A DNA stretch of 61,174 nt from Candidatus Margulisiibacteriota bacterium. Lineage in GTDB: Bacteria > Margulisbacteria > WOR-1 > JAKLHX01 > JBAZKV01. This document shows, piece after piece, positions 48,725 to 55,808 of the stretch. A program made the translations under genes and the position numbers. Where the stretch lies: assembly GCA_041650635.1 (NCBI GenBank), contig JBAZKV010000009.1, positions 1 to 61,174 on the forward strand, given 5' to 3'. A model generated the notes under the pieces. That model made no database searches and was not told the origin of the DNA. It saw only the letters and a program-made list of their open reading frames with translations. Position 1 is the stretch's first letter; the number at the start of each line of letters is the position of its first letter.

Positions 48725-49369
48725 TTAAAATGAATATCCGTAGCCGACCATCGCCTCAACTCCGCGCAGCGCGGATTCTTTGGGATCATATTTGATGCCG
48801 GAATAAGCTATTTCCCCGTAAATTGAGGTGTCCTTTTGCAGGGCGTATTTGCCTCCCAGATAAGCATGTGCGCCCCAGGCCCCTCCGCCGCTGACCTGGC
48901 TCACTTTCCAGGGATAGATAAGTCCGCCTCCCATATAAAGGTTCAAGGGGTTGCTTTCTCTCTTAACAATGTCAATTATCCCGTCCAGGTTCACGGTAGC
49001 CATTTTAAGCCTGTCCTGGTTGGCTATGTTTGTGCCGGTCAGATAGCCTATGCTTCCCCTGACAGCGGCGCCGGGAACAAGATTGGAAATGGAATATGTC
49101 ACATCCCCCATGGCCCCTGTAAGCCCAGCGCTTCCCCCGGCCTTGATGCCAACAGAAAGACCGATCTTTTCCTTTTCTGCGGAAGGATATAGAGGGATAG
49201 GCTTTTGTTCGGGCTTGTTGAATTTAAAAGGCTTGCCGCCAAATGGGGCGGTCAGAGGCGATTTTGATTTCAAAGGATAATTTGCCGTACCCTTGGCTGC
49301 CTGCGCAGCCGTCAGGAAAACGCAAAAAACACCTATTGCCGCAACAGCGGCTATCTCTTTATTTTTCAT
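48725..49369 (-). CDS. Small outer-membrane beta-barrel protein
   Basis: 214 residues with a signal peptide (about 1-25, ending AQAAKG) and a body of alternating strands (LSVGIKAGGSAG, YMGGGLIYPW, HAYLGGKYAL, GEIAYSGIKYD), ending in GYGYSF, a typical aromatic barrel terminus. No family is recognised. It lies between uvrC and the polysaccharide genes on the same strand. Confidence 0.65.
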   Translation of the reverse strand: MKNKEIAAVAAIGVFCVFLTAAQAAKGTANYPLKSKSPLTAPFGGKPFKFNKPEQKPIPLYPSAEKEKIGLSVGIKAGGSAGLTGAMGDVTYSISNLVPGAAVRGSIGYLTGTNIANQDRLKMATVNLDGIIDIVKRESNPLNLYMGGGLIYPWKVSQVSGGGAWGAHAYLGGKYALQKDTSIYGEIAYSGIKYDPKESALRGVEAMVGYGYSF

Positions 49370-49397
49370 GGAACGACCTCAGTCCAAGTCTAACATT

Positions 49398-50663
49398 TTA
49401 GAGCGGATTGTCAAAGGCTTGGTCCGCAAGGACTTTTTTTCTGCGGAGCCGGTGGTATTTTACCGCAAATCTGTGAGCCTCGTCCCTTATATTCTGCAGA
49501 AGCCGCAGCCCGGCGGAGTCCTTTGGAAGCGCTATGGGGTCCGCAGAACCTTTAACATAGATCTCCTCATAACGCTTCGCCAAGCCTATTGCCGGGATAT
49601 CGGCTTTTGCTTCTTTCAAGGCTTTGAGGGCGCTGCTTAACTGGCCCCTGCCTCCGTCTATCAATATCAGGTCCGGCAGCGGAAGCATCCTTGAAAGGCT
49701 GCCCGAATATCTTCTAAATACAACTTCATTCATTGACAGAGTATCATCCGCCACCCCGCGGGATGAGATCTTGAAGCGCCTGTAATGCGATTTATACGGA
49801 AGCCCCTCCTTAAAGACCACCATTGATGCCGATATTTTGGAACCTCCCAGATTTGAAATGTCGAACGCTTCTATCCTCTGCGGGGTCCTTTCGAGCCCAA
49901 GGGCTTCTTTGAGCTCTAAAAGAGCGGTCCTTTTTTCTTTTGGAGAAGATACAAAATACCTGGAGCCCGAATATGAGCCGCTTTCCGTCCTCAACAGCCA
50001 GGAGATCCTGTTCCTGAGCTCTGCGGCTGCCTCAAAATCCTGTTTGTTTGCGGCCTTTTCCATTTGCCGGTTCATCTTTTCTATGGCCTTAGTAAGGCCG
50101 TTTTTGAGGAGTTCAGAGAATTCCAAAACCCTTGACGCGTACTCTTTTTTTGAGACCTTTGCCGCGCAGGGGCCCGCGCACCTTTTTATGTGGTAATCCA
50201 GGCAGGGTTGGTTCCTTTTTTTTAGAGGTGTCTGGCGGCACCTTCTGATGCCGAACACCCTGCTTGCCAGGGCTATCAGATTTCTTGCGGACCCTCCCAT
50301 AAATGGCCCGAAATACTTTCCTTTGTCGCTTAAGGTCTCTCTTACCAGAAGGACCCTGGGGAAAGGTTCGCCGGTGAGTTTGATGTAAGGATACTGTTTA
50401 TCGTCCCGAAGGCTTATGTTATACCTGGGCTGGTGTTTTTTTATCAGTTTTGCCTCAAGTATCAGAGCGTCAAGCTCAGAAGAGGTCCTGATAAAGTCGA
50501 TCTTGGATACCTTGGAAGCCAGAGGGCTTCTGGAATGTGTTGAAAGCCTTTTGCGGAGGCTGACGGCCTTTCCGATATAGATTATTTTTCTGTCTTTGTC
50601 CCTTAGCAGGTATACCCCGGTGGCATCCGGGATGCGGGGCAGTTGTTCCTTTAGAGAGGCCAT
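49398..50663 (-). CDS. uvrC: Compact UvrC-type excinuclease
   Basis: 421 residues against about 600 for ordinary UvrC. Present: GIY-YIG nuclease (GVYLLRDKDRKIIYIGKAVSLRKRL; ALILEAKLIKKHQPRYN), four-cysteine cluster (CRQTPLKKRNQPC then CAGPC), UVR helix pair (KQDFEAAAELRNRI) and the RNase H-like endonuclease with its acidic set (EAFDISNLGG, ADDTLSMNEVVFRRY, LILIDGGRGQL, RDEAHRFA). Missing: the linker of about 120 residues between UVR and RNase H, and the C-terminal tandem helix-hairpin-helix domain. Both catalytic centres look intact, so it is a shortened natural form and not a broken gene. Adjacent to rplI. Confidence 0.88.
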   Translation of the reverse strand: MASLKEQLPRIPDATGVYLLRDKDRKIIYIGKAVSLRKRLSTHSRSPLASKVSKIDFIRTSSELDALILEAKLIKKHQPRYNISLRDDKQYPYIKLTGEPFPRVLLVRETLSDKGKYFGPFMGGSARNLIALASRVFGIRRCRQTPLKKRNQPCLDYHIKRCAGPCAAKVSKKEYASRVLEFSELLKNGLTKAIEKMNRQMEKAANKQDFEAAAELRNRISWLLRTESGSYSGSRYFVSSPKEKRTALLELKEALGLERTPQRIEAFDISNLGGSKISASMVVFKEGLPYKSHYRRFKISSRGVADDTLSMNEVVFRRYSGSLSRMLPLPDLILIDGGRGQLSSALKALKEAKADIPAIGLAKRYEEIYVKGSADPIALPKDSAGLRLLQNIRDEAHRFAVKYHRLRRKKVLADQAFDNPL

Positions 50664-50665
50664 GT

Positions 50666-51112
50666 TCAGGACGGGATAACGGACACCTTGATCTTTGCCT
50701 CTATCTGCTTATAGATCTTGACCTGCGCCTCGTGGCTGCCGGAGGTCTTGATGGGCTCATGCAGAAAGATCTTCTTTTTGTCGACTTCAAGCGAGCAGGA
50801 CATCTTGATGGCCTGGCTTATGTCCAGGTTGGTGACGGCCCCGAACAATTTTCCGCCCTCGCCGCACGGCGCTTTTATCTCAAGCGAGAGCCCGTCAAGA
50901 TTTTTTGCAAGGTCCTTATACTCGTCGATGCGCAGAGCTTCTTTTGCCTCATGTCTCTTCATCTTTTTGTCGAGTTCTTTAAGGGCTTCTGCTGTGGCCT
51001 GCTCGGCCAGTTTTCTCGGGAAAAGAAAATTCCTGGCATAGCCTTCTTTTACCTCTATCACCGAAAATTTGTCGCCGACATTTTCGATATCCTTGTTAAG
51101 TATTACTTTCAT
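50666..51112 (-). CDS. rplI: 50S ribosomal protein L9
   Basis: 148 residues, standard length. MKVILNKDIENVGDKFSVIEVKEGYARNFLFPRKLA is the N-terminal domain; a charged helix and the C-terminal domain follow (ISQAIK, LHEPIKTSGSHEAQVKIY). Part of rpsF-ssb-ssb-rpsR-rplI. Confidence 0.97.
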   Translation of the reverse strand: MKVILNKDIENVGDKFSVIEVKEGYARNFLFPRKLAEQATAEALKELDKKMKRHEAKEALRIDEYKDLAKNLDGLSLEIKAPCGEGGKLFGAVTNLDISQAIKMSCSLEVDKKKIFLHEPIKTSGSHEAQVKIYKQIEAKIKVSVIPS

Positions 51113-51116
51113 TTTG

Positions 51117-51389
51117 TCATTCCGCCTTGTACGGGAGCATCCCTATCTGCCGGGCCCTCTTTATCTCTTTGGCCACCATCCTCTGGTGCCTGGCGCAGCA
51201 GCCCGAGCCCCTTCTTGTCATTATCTTTCCCCTATCGTTTATGAACCTTCTTATGAGGTCAAGGTTCTTAAAGTCCGCGATAGTTTTTTTTGCGCAGAAA
51301 AAGCAGACCTTTCTTTTCCTTTTCTTAAAATCCCTGTCGCCTCTTCTTTCTCCGCCTCTTTTTTCTTTTCTGTCCTTTGGCTTGTACAT
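51117..51389 (-). CDS. rpsR: 30S ribosomal protein S18 (cysteine-containing form)
   Basis: 90 residues. A Lys/Arg/Glu-rich N-terminus precedes the S18 core: KVCFFCAKKT, NLDLIRRFINDRGKIMTRRGSG and CCARHQRMVAKEIKRARQIGMLPY. The CFFC and CC residues could bind zinc, the C+ form of S18. Its start overlaps the second ssb stop by one base. Confidence 0.96.
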   Translation of the reverse strand: MYKPKDRKEKRGGERRGDRDFKKRKRKVCFFCAKKTIADFKNLDLIRRFINDRGKIMTRRGSGCCARHQRMVAKEIKRARQIGMLPYKAE

Positions 51390-51805
51390 CAGAACGGGAC
51401 CTCCTCGCTGTTTGTTTTTCCGTCTTCCCGGAATTCTTCCGCCACTGCCTTTCCAAAAGTCTCGGGGCCGTCAAAATCGCCCCTTTTGCCCAGCATCTGC
51501 ATGTTGTCCGCAACAACTTCCGAAAAAGACCTCTTCTGGCCGTCTTTTTCGTATTCCCTTATTTGGAGCCGGCCTTCTATAGCCACCGGACGGCCTTTTT
51601 TAAGATACTCTTTGCAGATCTCCGCAAGTCTTCTCCAGGCTACAATGTTGATAAAATCAACCTCTCCCTTTTCGTCCGCGGAACTCTTTTTGCTCTTTGG
51701 CCTGTTGACCGCGATCGCGAACTTTGCCACCGGGAGGCCGGAAGTCGTATATCTTACTTCGGGGTCCCTCGTCAGATTGCCTATCAAAAAAACCCTGTTA
51801 TACAT
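51389..51805 (-). CDS. ssb: Single-stranded DNA-binding protein, copy 2
   Basis: 138 residues from ATG 51805 (the frame opens ten codons earlier). OB fold with MYNRVFLIGNLTRDPEVRYTTSGLPVAKFAIAVNR, INIVAWRRLAEICKEYLKKG, VEGRLQIREY-like strand, and the acidic C-terminal tip ending EEVPF, which recruits partner proteins. It follows another ssb gene directly. Confidence 0.95.
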   Translation of the reverse strand: MYNRVFLIGNLTRDPEVRYTTSGLPVAKFAIAVNRPKSKKSSADEKGEVDFINIVAWRRLAEICKEYLKKGRPVAIEGRLQIREYEKDGQKRSFSEVVADNMQMLGKRGDFDGPETFGKAVAEEFREDGKTNSEEVPF

Positions 51806-51815
51806 TTTATTGCGC

Positions 51816-52220
51816 CTAGAACGGCAGATCATCGTCGATCAGATCATCATCGGGTTCGGACATCGCAGTGGCGGGAGCGGCTGCCCCGGTCCTGCCTTTG
51901 CCTTTTTCGAGCATTTTCATGTTCCTGGCTATTATCTCCGTAGCGTATCTTTTGGCGCCTTCTTTTGTTTCGTAGGTCCTGTTCTGTATCTTTCCCTCAA
52001 CCAGCACCAGCTGCCCTTTTGACAGATAACTTCCGCAGACTTCAGCCAGCTTTCCCCAGGCCACTATGTCAAAAAGATCGCTCTCTTTTTTGCCCGAAGC
52101 TCCGGACAGCCTTTCCACCGACAGCACAAACCGGCACATCGGCAAGCCGTCAAGCGTGGAGCGGGTTTCGGTTTCTGCTGCAAGGCGCCCTACAAGGATT
52201 ATCCTATTGAGGTTTGCCAA
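51816..52220 (-). CDS. ssb: Single-stranded DNA-binding protein, copy 1
   Basis: 134 residues. OB fold MANLNRIILVGRLAAETETRSTLDGLPMCRFVLSVER, FDIVAWGKLAEVCGSYLSKG, VEGKIQNRTYETKEG, and the acidic tip DDDLIDDDLPF. It overlaps rpsF by 17 bases. Only about 35-40 percent of positions look shared with copy 2, so the duplication is old and the copies probably differ in role. Confidence 0.95.
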   Translation of the reverse strand: MANLNRIILVGRLAAETETRSTLDGLPMCRFVLSVERLSGASGKKESDLFDIVAWGKLAEVCGSYLSKGQLVLVEGKIQNRTYETKEGAKRYATEIIARNMKMLEKGKGRTGAAAPATAMSEPDDDLIDDDLPF

Positions 52221-52581
52221 TTAACATCTCCGGGTTGATCTCAACTTTTTCTTCCGAAGGTTTTTCCTGGACCGGCTGTGGCACTTCTTTTGCTTTTACA
52301 AGCAGGTGCCTCATGAGATCTTCCGTCACATGGAGTATGTTCTCTATTTCAGAAGGGCACTTTGAAGGGCCGGAAAAGGAGCAGTCCACAAAAAGGCCGT
52401 CGCGGGTCGTCTTGAACTTTCTCATTCTGGTCTGCACCCGCCTGATGCCGGTCTTTGACACTTTCAGCAATTCTCCGCCCAGGGATTTAAGCTTCTTCTC
52501 TATTTTTGCAAAGACAGCATCGACCTTTTCCTCGGCCGTGTTGGGCTTAAAAACACAGATCAGATCGTATTTCTCATTCAT
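52204..52581 (-). CDS. rpsF: 30S ribosomal protein S6
   Basis: 125 residues. YDLICVFKPNTAEEKVDAVFAKIEKKLKSLGGELLKVSKTGIRR fits S6; RFVQTRMR-like and LRHLLVKA follow. The tail is longer than usual and rich in E, P and K. It leads the rpsF-ssb-ssb-rpsR-rplI-uvrC run, and an extended -10 box places the transcript start two bases before the ATG. Confidence 0.92.
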   Translation of the reverse strand: MNEKYDLICVFKPNTAEEKVDAVFAKIEKKLKSLGGELLKVSKTGIRRVQTRMRKFKTTRDGLFVDCSFSGPSKCPSEIENILHVTEDLMRHLLVKAKEVPQPVQEKPSEEKVEINPEMLIGKPQ

Positions 52582-52589
52582 ATAAAGAA

Positions 52590-52598
52590 ATTATACCA
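52590..52598 (-). promoter_or_regulatory. rpsF operon extended -10 box, leaderless
   Basis: TGG-TATAAT on the minus strand (52598-52590). Expected +1 at about 52583, two bases before ATG 52581; no Shine-Dalgarno is present. Confidence 0.65.
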
Positions 52599-52626
52599 CG
52601 GAAAAAGACCTGCGGGCAACGGCGTG

Positions 52627-53325
52627 TCAGTTTAGCGGCGATGTCAGAAAGATCAACCCCTGCAGCGCCACGACAGCTCCCGTAGCCAGAAGGAGGGCTC
52701 CGGCGGCCAAATTAATATATTTGATCCAGCCGCCCAGCCTTTTGTAACCGGCAATGAAAGAATTTACCGAAAGAGAGGCAAGAAAGAAAGGGATGCCCAG
52801 TCCCAGTGAATAAATAACCAGCAGGGCCGTTCCCCTGTACACCGAAGCATCGCTTGCCGCCAATACAAGTATGGAGCCCAGAATAGGTCCGACGCAAGGA
52901 CTCCAGCCCGCGGAAAAAACGACCCCGGCAGCAAAGGAGCCAAAATAACCGGCGGGTTTGCTTTTGAGCCGGAATCTTGCCTCATAGTTCAAGAATGGTA
53001 TCTTTGCGGCCCCAAGGATGAAAAGAGCAAAGAGCATTATAAGCAGTCCTCCAAAGAGTTTTATAAGGCTTAGATGCCGCATGAGCAGCTGGCCTGCCGA
53101 GCTTGCGGCCGCTCCAAGCGCCACGAACAAAAGGGAGAAGCCGAGTATGAAGAACACAGAATTGACCGCTGTATTAAGAGGCCGCTGCGCCGAAGAGCCG
53201 TCTCCCGAAGAAAATGTTATCCCGGTGATAAAGGATAGATACGCGGGCAGCAGCGGCAGGACGCACGGGGAAAAGAACGACAAAATCCCGGCGGTAAAAG
53301 CGGCAAGAACAGAGAGCTGGTCCAT
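52627..53325 (-). CDS. ccdA: CcdA-type thiol transporter
   Basis: 232 residues with six membrane helices. Paired redox cysteines in FFSPCVLPLLPAYLSF (helix 1) and FSAGWSPCVGPILGSIL (helix 4), the CcdA/DsbD pattern. Carries reducing power from cytoplasmic thioredoxin to the periplasm, for example for cytochrome c or disulfide exchange. It lies after cysK in the thiS-thiF-cysK-ccdA run. Confidence 0.93.
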   Translation of the reverse strand: MDQLSVLAAFTAGILSFFSPCVLPLLPAYLSFITGITFSSGDGSSAQRPLNTAVNSVFFILGFSLLFVALGAAASSAGQLLMRHLSLIKLFGGLLIMLFALFILGAAKIPFLNYEARFRLKSKPAGYFGSFAAGVVFSAGWSPCVGPILGSILVLAASDASVYRGTALLVIYSLGLGIPFFLASLSVNSFIAGYKRLGGWIKYINLAAGALLLATGAVVALQGLIFLTSPLN

Positions 53326-53348
53326 TTTTTACAGGTATTTCCGCGTCA

Positions 53349-54281
53349 TTATTCTAGCTCTTCCCCGAAGAGCCGGGTGGAAAGATATCTTTCCCCCGTG
53401 TCCGGAAGTATGACCGCTATCTTCTTTTTGTTGAACGACGGACTTTTGGCCGTCTCAAGAGCGGCCCACATTGCAGCCCCCGATGATATCCCGGCCAGGA
53501 TGCCCTCTTTTTTTGCAAGCTCCCTGGCTGTTTTTTCAGCGTTGTCGTCCGATACCTTTACTATTTCATCTATCAGCGATCTGTCCAGCACTTTTGGGAT
53601 AAAGCCGGCGCCTATGCCTTGTATCCTGTGGGGACCGGGCTCGCCGCCGGACAAAACAGGAGATCCTTCGGGTTCGACAGCGATGACCCTGATAGCGCGG
53701 CACTTCTGTTTTAAAAACCCGCCCACTCCCGTTATGGTCCCTCCCGTGCCGACCCCGCAAACAAAAGCATCGATCCGCCCTCCCATGTCATCCCACAGCT
53801 CTACTGCGGTGGTTCTTCTGTGAACTTGGGGATTGACCGGGTTATCAAACTGCCCGGCCATGAAGCTGTTTGGGGTTTGCGCGGCAAGTTCCCCGGCTTT
53901 TTCAACGGCTCCTCTCATCCCCTTTGAGCCTTCGGTTAATACTATCTCGGCGCCCAGCATCTTTAGCAGGCGGCGCCTTTCTGTGCTCATTGTTTCCGGC
54001 ATGGTGAGTATAAGCCTGTAGCCCTTTGTGGCGGCTGCAAAGGCCAGTGCGATGCCGGTGTTGCCGCTCGTGGGTTCGATAATGACAGATCCTTTGCGCA
54101 ATTTTCCCTGTTGCTCAGCCTCTTCTATCATTGCCGTGCCTATGCGGTCTTTTATGCTGGAAAGCGGATTAAAGGACTCCAGTTTGGCATAGATCTCGGC
54201 CCCAAGCCCTTTGGACAGTCTGTTTATCTTTACGAGGGGAGTTTTGCCTGCCGTTTTTGTAATGTCTTCGTACCGGGCCAT
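53349..54281 (-). CDS. cysK: Cysteine synthase (O-acetylserine sulfhydrylase family)
   Basis: 310 residues. PLP lysine in NPLSSIKDRIG, TSGNTGIALAFAAATKGY, VGTGGTITGVGGFLKQK, and GISSGAAMWAAL. Makes cysteine from an activated serine and a sulfur donor. No cysE is visible. Its neighbours thiF and thiS raise the possibility of a protein-thiocarboxylate donor, as in CysM/CysO of mycobacteria. ATG 54281 has CGGAGG six bases upstream and its own extended -10 box. Confidence 0.93.
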   Translation of the reverse strand: MARYEDITKTAGKTPLVKINRLSKGLGAEIYAKLESFNPLSSIKDRIGTAMIEEAEQQGKLRKGSVIIEPTSGNTGIALAFAAATKGYRLILTMPETMSTERRRLLKMLGAEIVLTEGSKGMRGAVEKAGELAAQTPNSFMAGQFDNPVNPQVHRRTTAVELWDDMGGRIDAFVCGVGTGGTITGVGGFLKQKCRAIRVIAVEPEGSPVLSGGEPGPHRIQGIGAGFIPKVLDRSLIDEIVKVSDDNAEKTARELAKKEGILAGISSGAAMWAALETAKSPSFNKKKIAVILPDTGERYLSTRLFGEELE

Positions 54282-54305
54282 CTTGATCCTCCGTTATGTA
54301 CTAGC

Positions 54306-54314
54306 AGTATACCA
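54306..54314 (-). promoter_or_regulatory. cysK extended -10 box
   Basis: TGG-TATACT on the minus strand; expected +1 near 54299 and a leader of about 18 bases containing the Shine-Dalgarno CGGAGG. Confidence 0.55.
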
Positions 54315-54324
54315 GAAGGCGTTA

Positions 54325-54368
54325 TTGAGCGCACCTGCAGCCGCATCTTTGCGAGCGGCAGCTCGCGC
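54325..54368. repeat. Imperfect hairpin between cysK and thiF
   Basis: CTGCAGCCGC on the left can pair with GCGGCAG on the right, with GAGCGC/GCTCGC-like outer bases. It fills most of the gap between the thiF stop and the cysK promoter and may be another dispersed palindrome or a weak terminator without a T-run. Confidence 0.4.
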
Positions 54369-54370
54369 TT

Positions 54371-55108
54371 TTAGCAGATACAGCCACTTTGTCTTTTGAA
54401 CGGTACGGCCCTAATATGCATGTCAAGAGCTTCTACGACCAAAAGCCGGCCTGCAAGCAGTTCCCCTTTTTCGAGAACGCATTTTACCGCTTCCGTTGCC
54501 TGCAGGCTTCCGATTGTGCCGGCAACTGAGCCTAGGATGCCCGCTCCGTGACAGGCGGGCTCAACATCTTTGGGCGGAGGCTCCTTAAAGATGCACCTTA
54601 AACAGGGGCCTTTCCCGTCCTTGACAGTGAACAATTGGCCAGTAAAGCGGCTTACTGCTCCATGTATAAAGGTTTTTCTAAGGTCTACGCAGGTGTCGTT
54701 GATCAGGTATTTGGTGTCAAAGTTGTCGCTGCAGTCCAGAACGACGTCATAGCCAATAATAATGTTCCCGATATTGTTCTTGTCCATCCTTTTTTCGTGT
54801 TTTATGACCTTTATCCCCGCATCAAGAAGCCCGATCTTTTCTTCTGCCGAAAGCACTTTTGGCTTGCCGAGGTCATTAGTGTTATGCAGAAATTGGCGGT
54901 TTAAATTGTTCAACTCCACAACGTCAAAATCCGCTATGCCGATGGTCCCTATCCCCGCGCAAGCCAGTTCAAAGATAGCGGGGCTTCCAAGACCTCCGGC
55001 GCCTACAACAAGGGCTTTTGCATTTTTTAGTTTTTTCTGGCCAGAGGGGCCGAGCTCTTTGAGGATCAGCTGTCTGGAATATCTTTCTTTTTCTTCTTTA
55101 GAAAGCAT
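54371..55108 (-). CDS. thiF: ThiF/MoeB-family adenylyltransferase
   Basis: 245 residues. RYSRQLILKELG, VVGAGGLGSPAIFELACAGIGTIGIADFDVVELNNLNRQFLH, VLDCSDNFDTKYLINDTC with the catalytic Cys region, and a CLRC zinc half-site. The second zinc half-site usually C-P-x-C is replaced by the terminal SGCIC. Adenylates the Gly-Gly end of a sulfur-carrier protein, here surely the ThiS encoded one base upstream, for thiamine or cysteine synthesis. Confidence 0.9.
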   Translation of the reverse strand: MLSKEEKERYSRQLILKELGPSGQKKLKNAKALVVGAGGLGSPAIFELACAGIGTIGIADFDVVELNNLNRQFLHNTNDLGKPKVLSAEEKIGLLDAGIKVIKHEKRMDKNNIGNIIIGYDVVLDCSDNFDTKYLINDTCVDLRKTFIHGAVSRFTGQLFTVKDGKGPCLRCIFKEPPPKDVEPACHGAGILGSVAGTIGSLQATEAVKCVLEKGELLAGRLLVVEALDMHIRAVPFKRQSGCIC

Positions 55109-55308
55109 TAGCCTCCGCCTATGAAATGAAGGATCTCAAGGACGTCATTTTCCTTGACCGCGGTGTCTTTATAAAGTGTTTTGTCAATAATTTCTTTGTT
55201 CAATTCTATTGCCACGATCTCTGGTCTGATGTTCTTTTTCTGAAGATAATCCAACAGGGTCATTTCCCCCTCCAGCGTTTCTTCCCTGCCGTTAACTACG
55301 ACCTTCAT
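55108..55308 (-). CDS. thiS: ThiS-type sulfur carrier protein
   Basis: 66 residues from ATG 55308, a ubiquitin-like fold beginning KVVVNGREETLEGEMTLLDYL and ending ILHFIGGG with the C-terminal glycines that carry the thiocarboxylate. The open frame extends to 55440, but the TATAAT box at 55323-55318 and the family boundary fix the start. The stop overlaps the thiF ATG by one base. No thiG, thiH or thiC is nearby. Confidence 0.9.
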   Translation of the reverse strand: MKVVVNGREETLEGEMTLLDYLQKKNIRPEIVAIELNKEIIDKTLYKDTAVKENDVLEILHFIGGG

Positions 55309-55317
55309 ATGGGACAA

Positions 55318-55323
55318 ATTATA
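55318..55323 (-). promoter_or_regulatory. thiS -10 box, near-leaderless
   Basis: TATAAT on the minus strand; expected +1 near 55311, about three bases before ATG 55308. It lies downstream of the terminator of the upstream RNA gene, so thiS appears to have its own promoter. Confidence 0.5.
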
Positions 55324-55349
55324 CACTAAAGAGAACTTGGAATTAGAGA

Positions 55350-55375
55350 ATGTAAGCGAAGCCTTCGCGTTGCAT
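55350..55375. repeat. Imperfect palindrome upstream of thiS
   Basis: ATGTAAGCGAA pairs with TTCGC-G-TTGCAT (one bulge, one wobble) around GCC. The word TGTAAGCGAAG...GTTGCATC resembles the dispersed TGTAG-ended elements elsewhere in the window. Confidence 0.5.
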
Positions 55376-55411
55376 CTATTCGGGTCATTAGAGATCTGTA
55401 ATATTTGCGAC

Positions 55412-55676
55412 CATAAAAAATGCCTCATCTTCCCACACACACAAGGGCGACATTCCCATGTATGTTGTCGCCGGGAATCTGAGGCATTAGTCGACTAACG
55501 CGCAACATGCGTTCTCTAAGACTCTGCGGTCCATTTGTCCTGGTCTGTCGCCGTAGCCTAGGAGGGATGCCAACAGACAAAGTCCGCGGCATCCGAGCGT
55601 ACCGCAGGCAACCAGAAAAACTTCGCGCAAATGTCTTAAGAAAGCTCCGGGGAGTTGCACCCCTTCATCGCCTGTA
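55412..55676 (-). ncRNA. Unidentified structured RNA of about 265 nt
   Basis: On the minus strand there is a consensus promoter, then about 265 bases of highly paired, non-coding sequence, then a long hairpin with a T-run. Pairings (plus-strand coordinates): 55649-55652/55660-55663 (GGGG/CCCC), 55524-55530/55601-55607 (CTGCGGT/ACCGCAG) closing a domain, within it 55565-55571/55588-55594 (GGATGCC/GGCATCC) whose loop can pair back with 55543-55548 (GTCTGT/ACAGAC), i.e. a pseudoknot. Further small hairpins are at 55501-55511 and 55487-55498. It lacks the conserved words of tmRNA, RNase P RNA, SRP RNA and the TPP or cobalamin riboswitches. Independent RNA gene is favoured because thiS has its own -10 box downstream. 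Confidence 0.65.
55413..55488 (-). terminator. Intrinsic terminator of the structured RNA
   Basis: AATGCCTCA/TGAGGCATT (55480-55488 with 55419-55427), continued by GGGA/TCCC, and an inner stem GGCGACA/TGTCGCC (55446-55452/55466-55472); on the minus strand the right arm runs into TTTTTT. Confidence 0.8.
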
Positions 55677-55682
55677 CATACC

Positions 55683-55711
55683 AATTTATCAGCACAAAAA
55701 AACGGTGTCAA
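55683..55711 (-). promoter_or_regulatory. Promoter of the structured RNA
   Basis: TTGACA (55711-55706), exactly 17 bases, TAAATT (55688-55683). Expected +1 at about 55676. The best -35 box in the window for a non-coding transcript; divergent from the solute-binding protein promoter. Confidence 0.75.
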
Positions 55712-55741
55712 GGCATCTTTAGCGCATTTTTTCAGAGGTAA

Positions 55742-55770
55742 TTTACACAGTGCCTCAAATATGTTATCTT
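55742..55770 (+). promoter_or_regulatory. Promoter of the solute-binding protein gene
   Basis: TTTACA (55742-55747), 17 bases, TATCTT (55765-55770). Expected +1 near 55777, leader of about 32 bases containing AAAGGG before ATG 55809. Confidence 0.6.
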
Positions 55771-55808
55771 TGTATTGGCAATTCAAAAATGCAGAAAGGG
55801 ATGGGATA

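Noticed and set aside
55412..55676. Structured RNA as tmRNA, RNase P RNA, SRP RNA or 6S RNA
   Set aside because: No tmRNA ends, tag frame or CCA; no RNase P GAGGAAAGUCC-type core on the minus strand; no SRP loop; and the two halves are not one long imperfect hairpin as in 6S RNA. A covariance search would decide.
55309..55676. TPP or cobalamin riboswitch upstream of thiS
   Set aside because: The conserved CUGAGA/ACCUGAUCUGG words of TPP elements and the GCCACUG/B12-box words are absent, and thiS has its own -10 box after the terminator.
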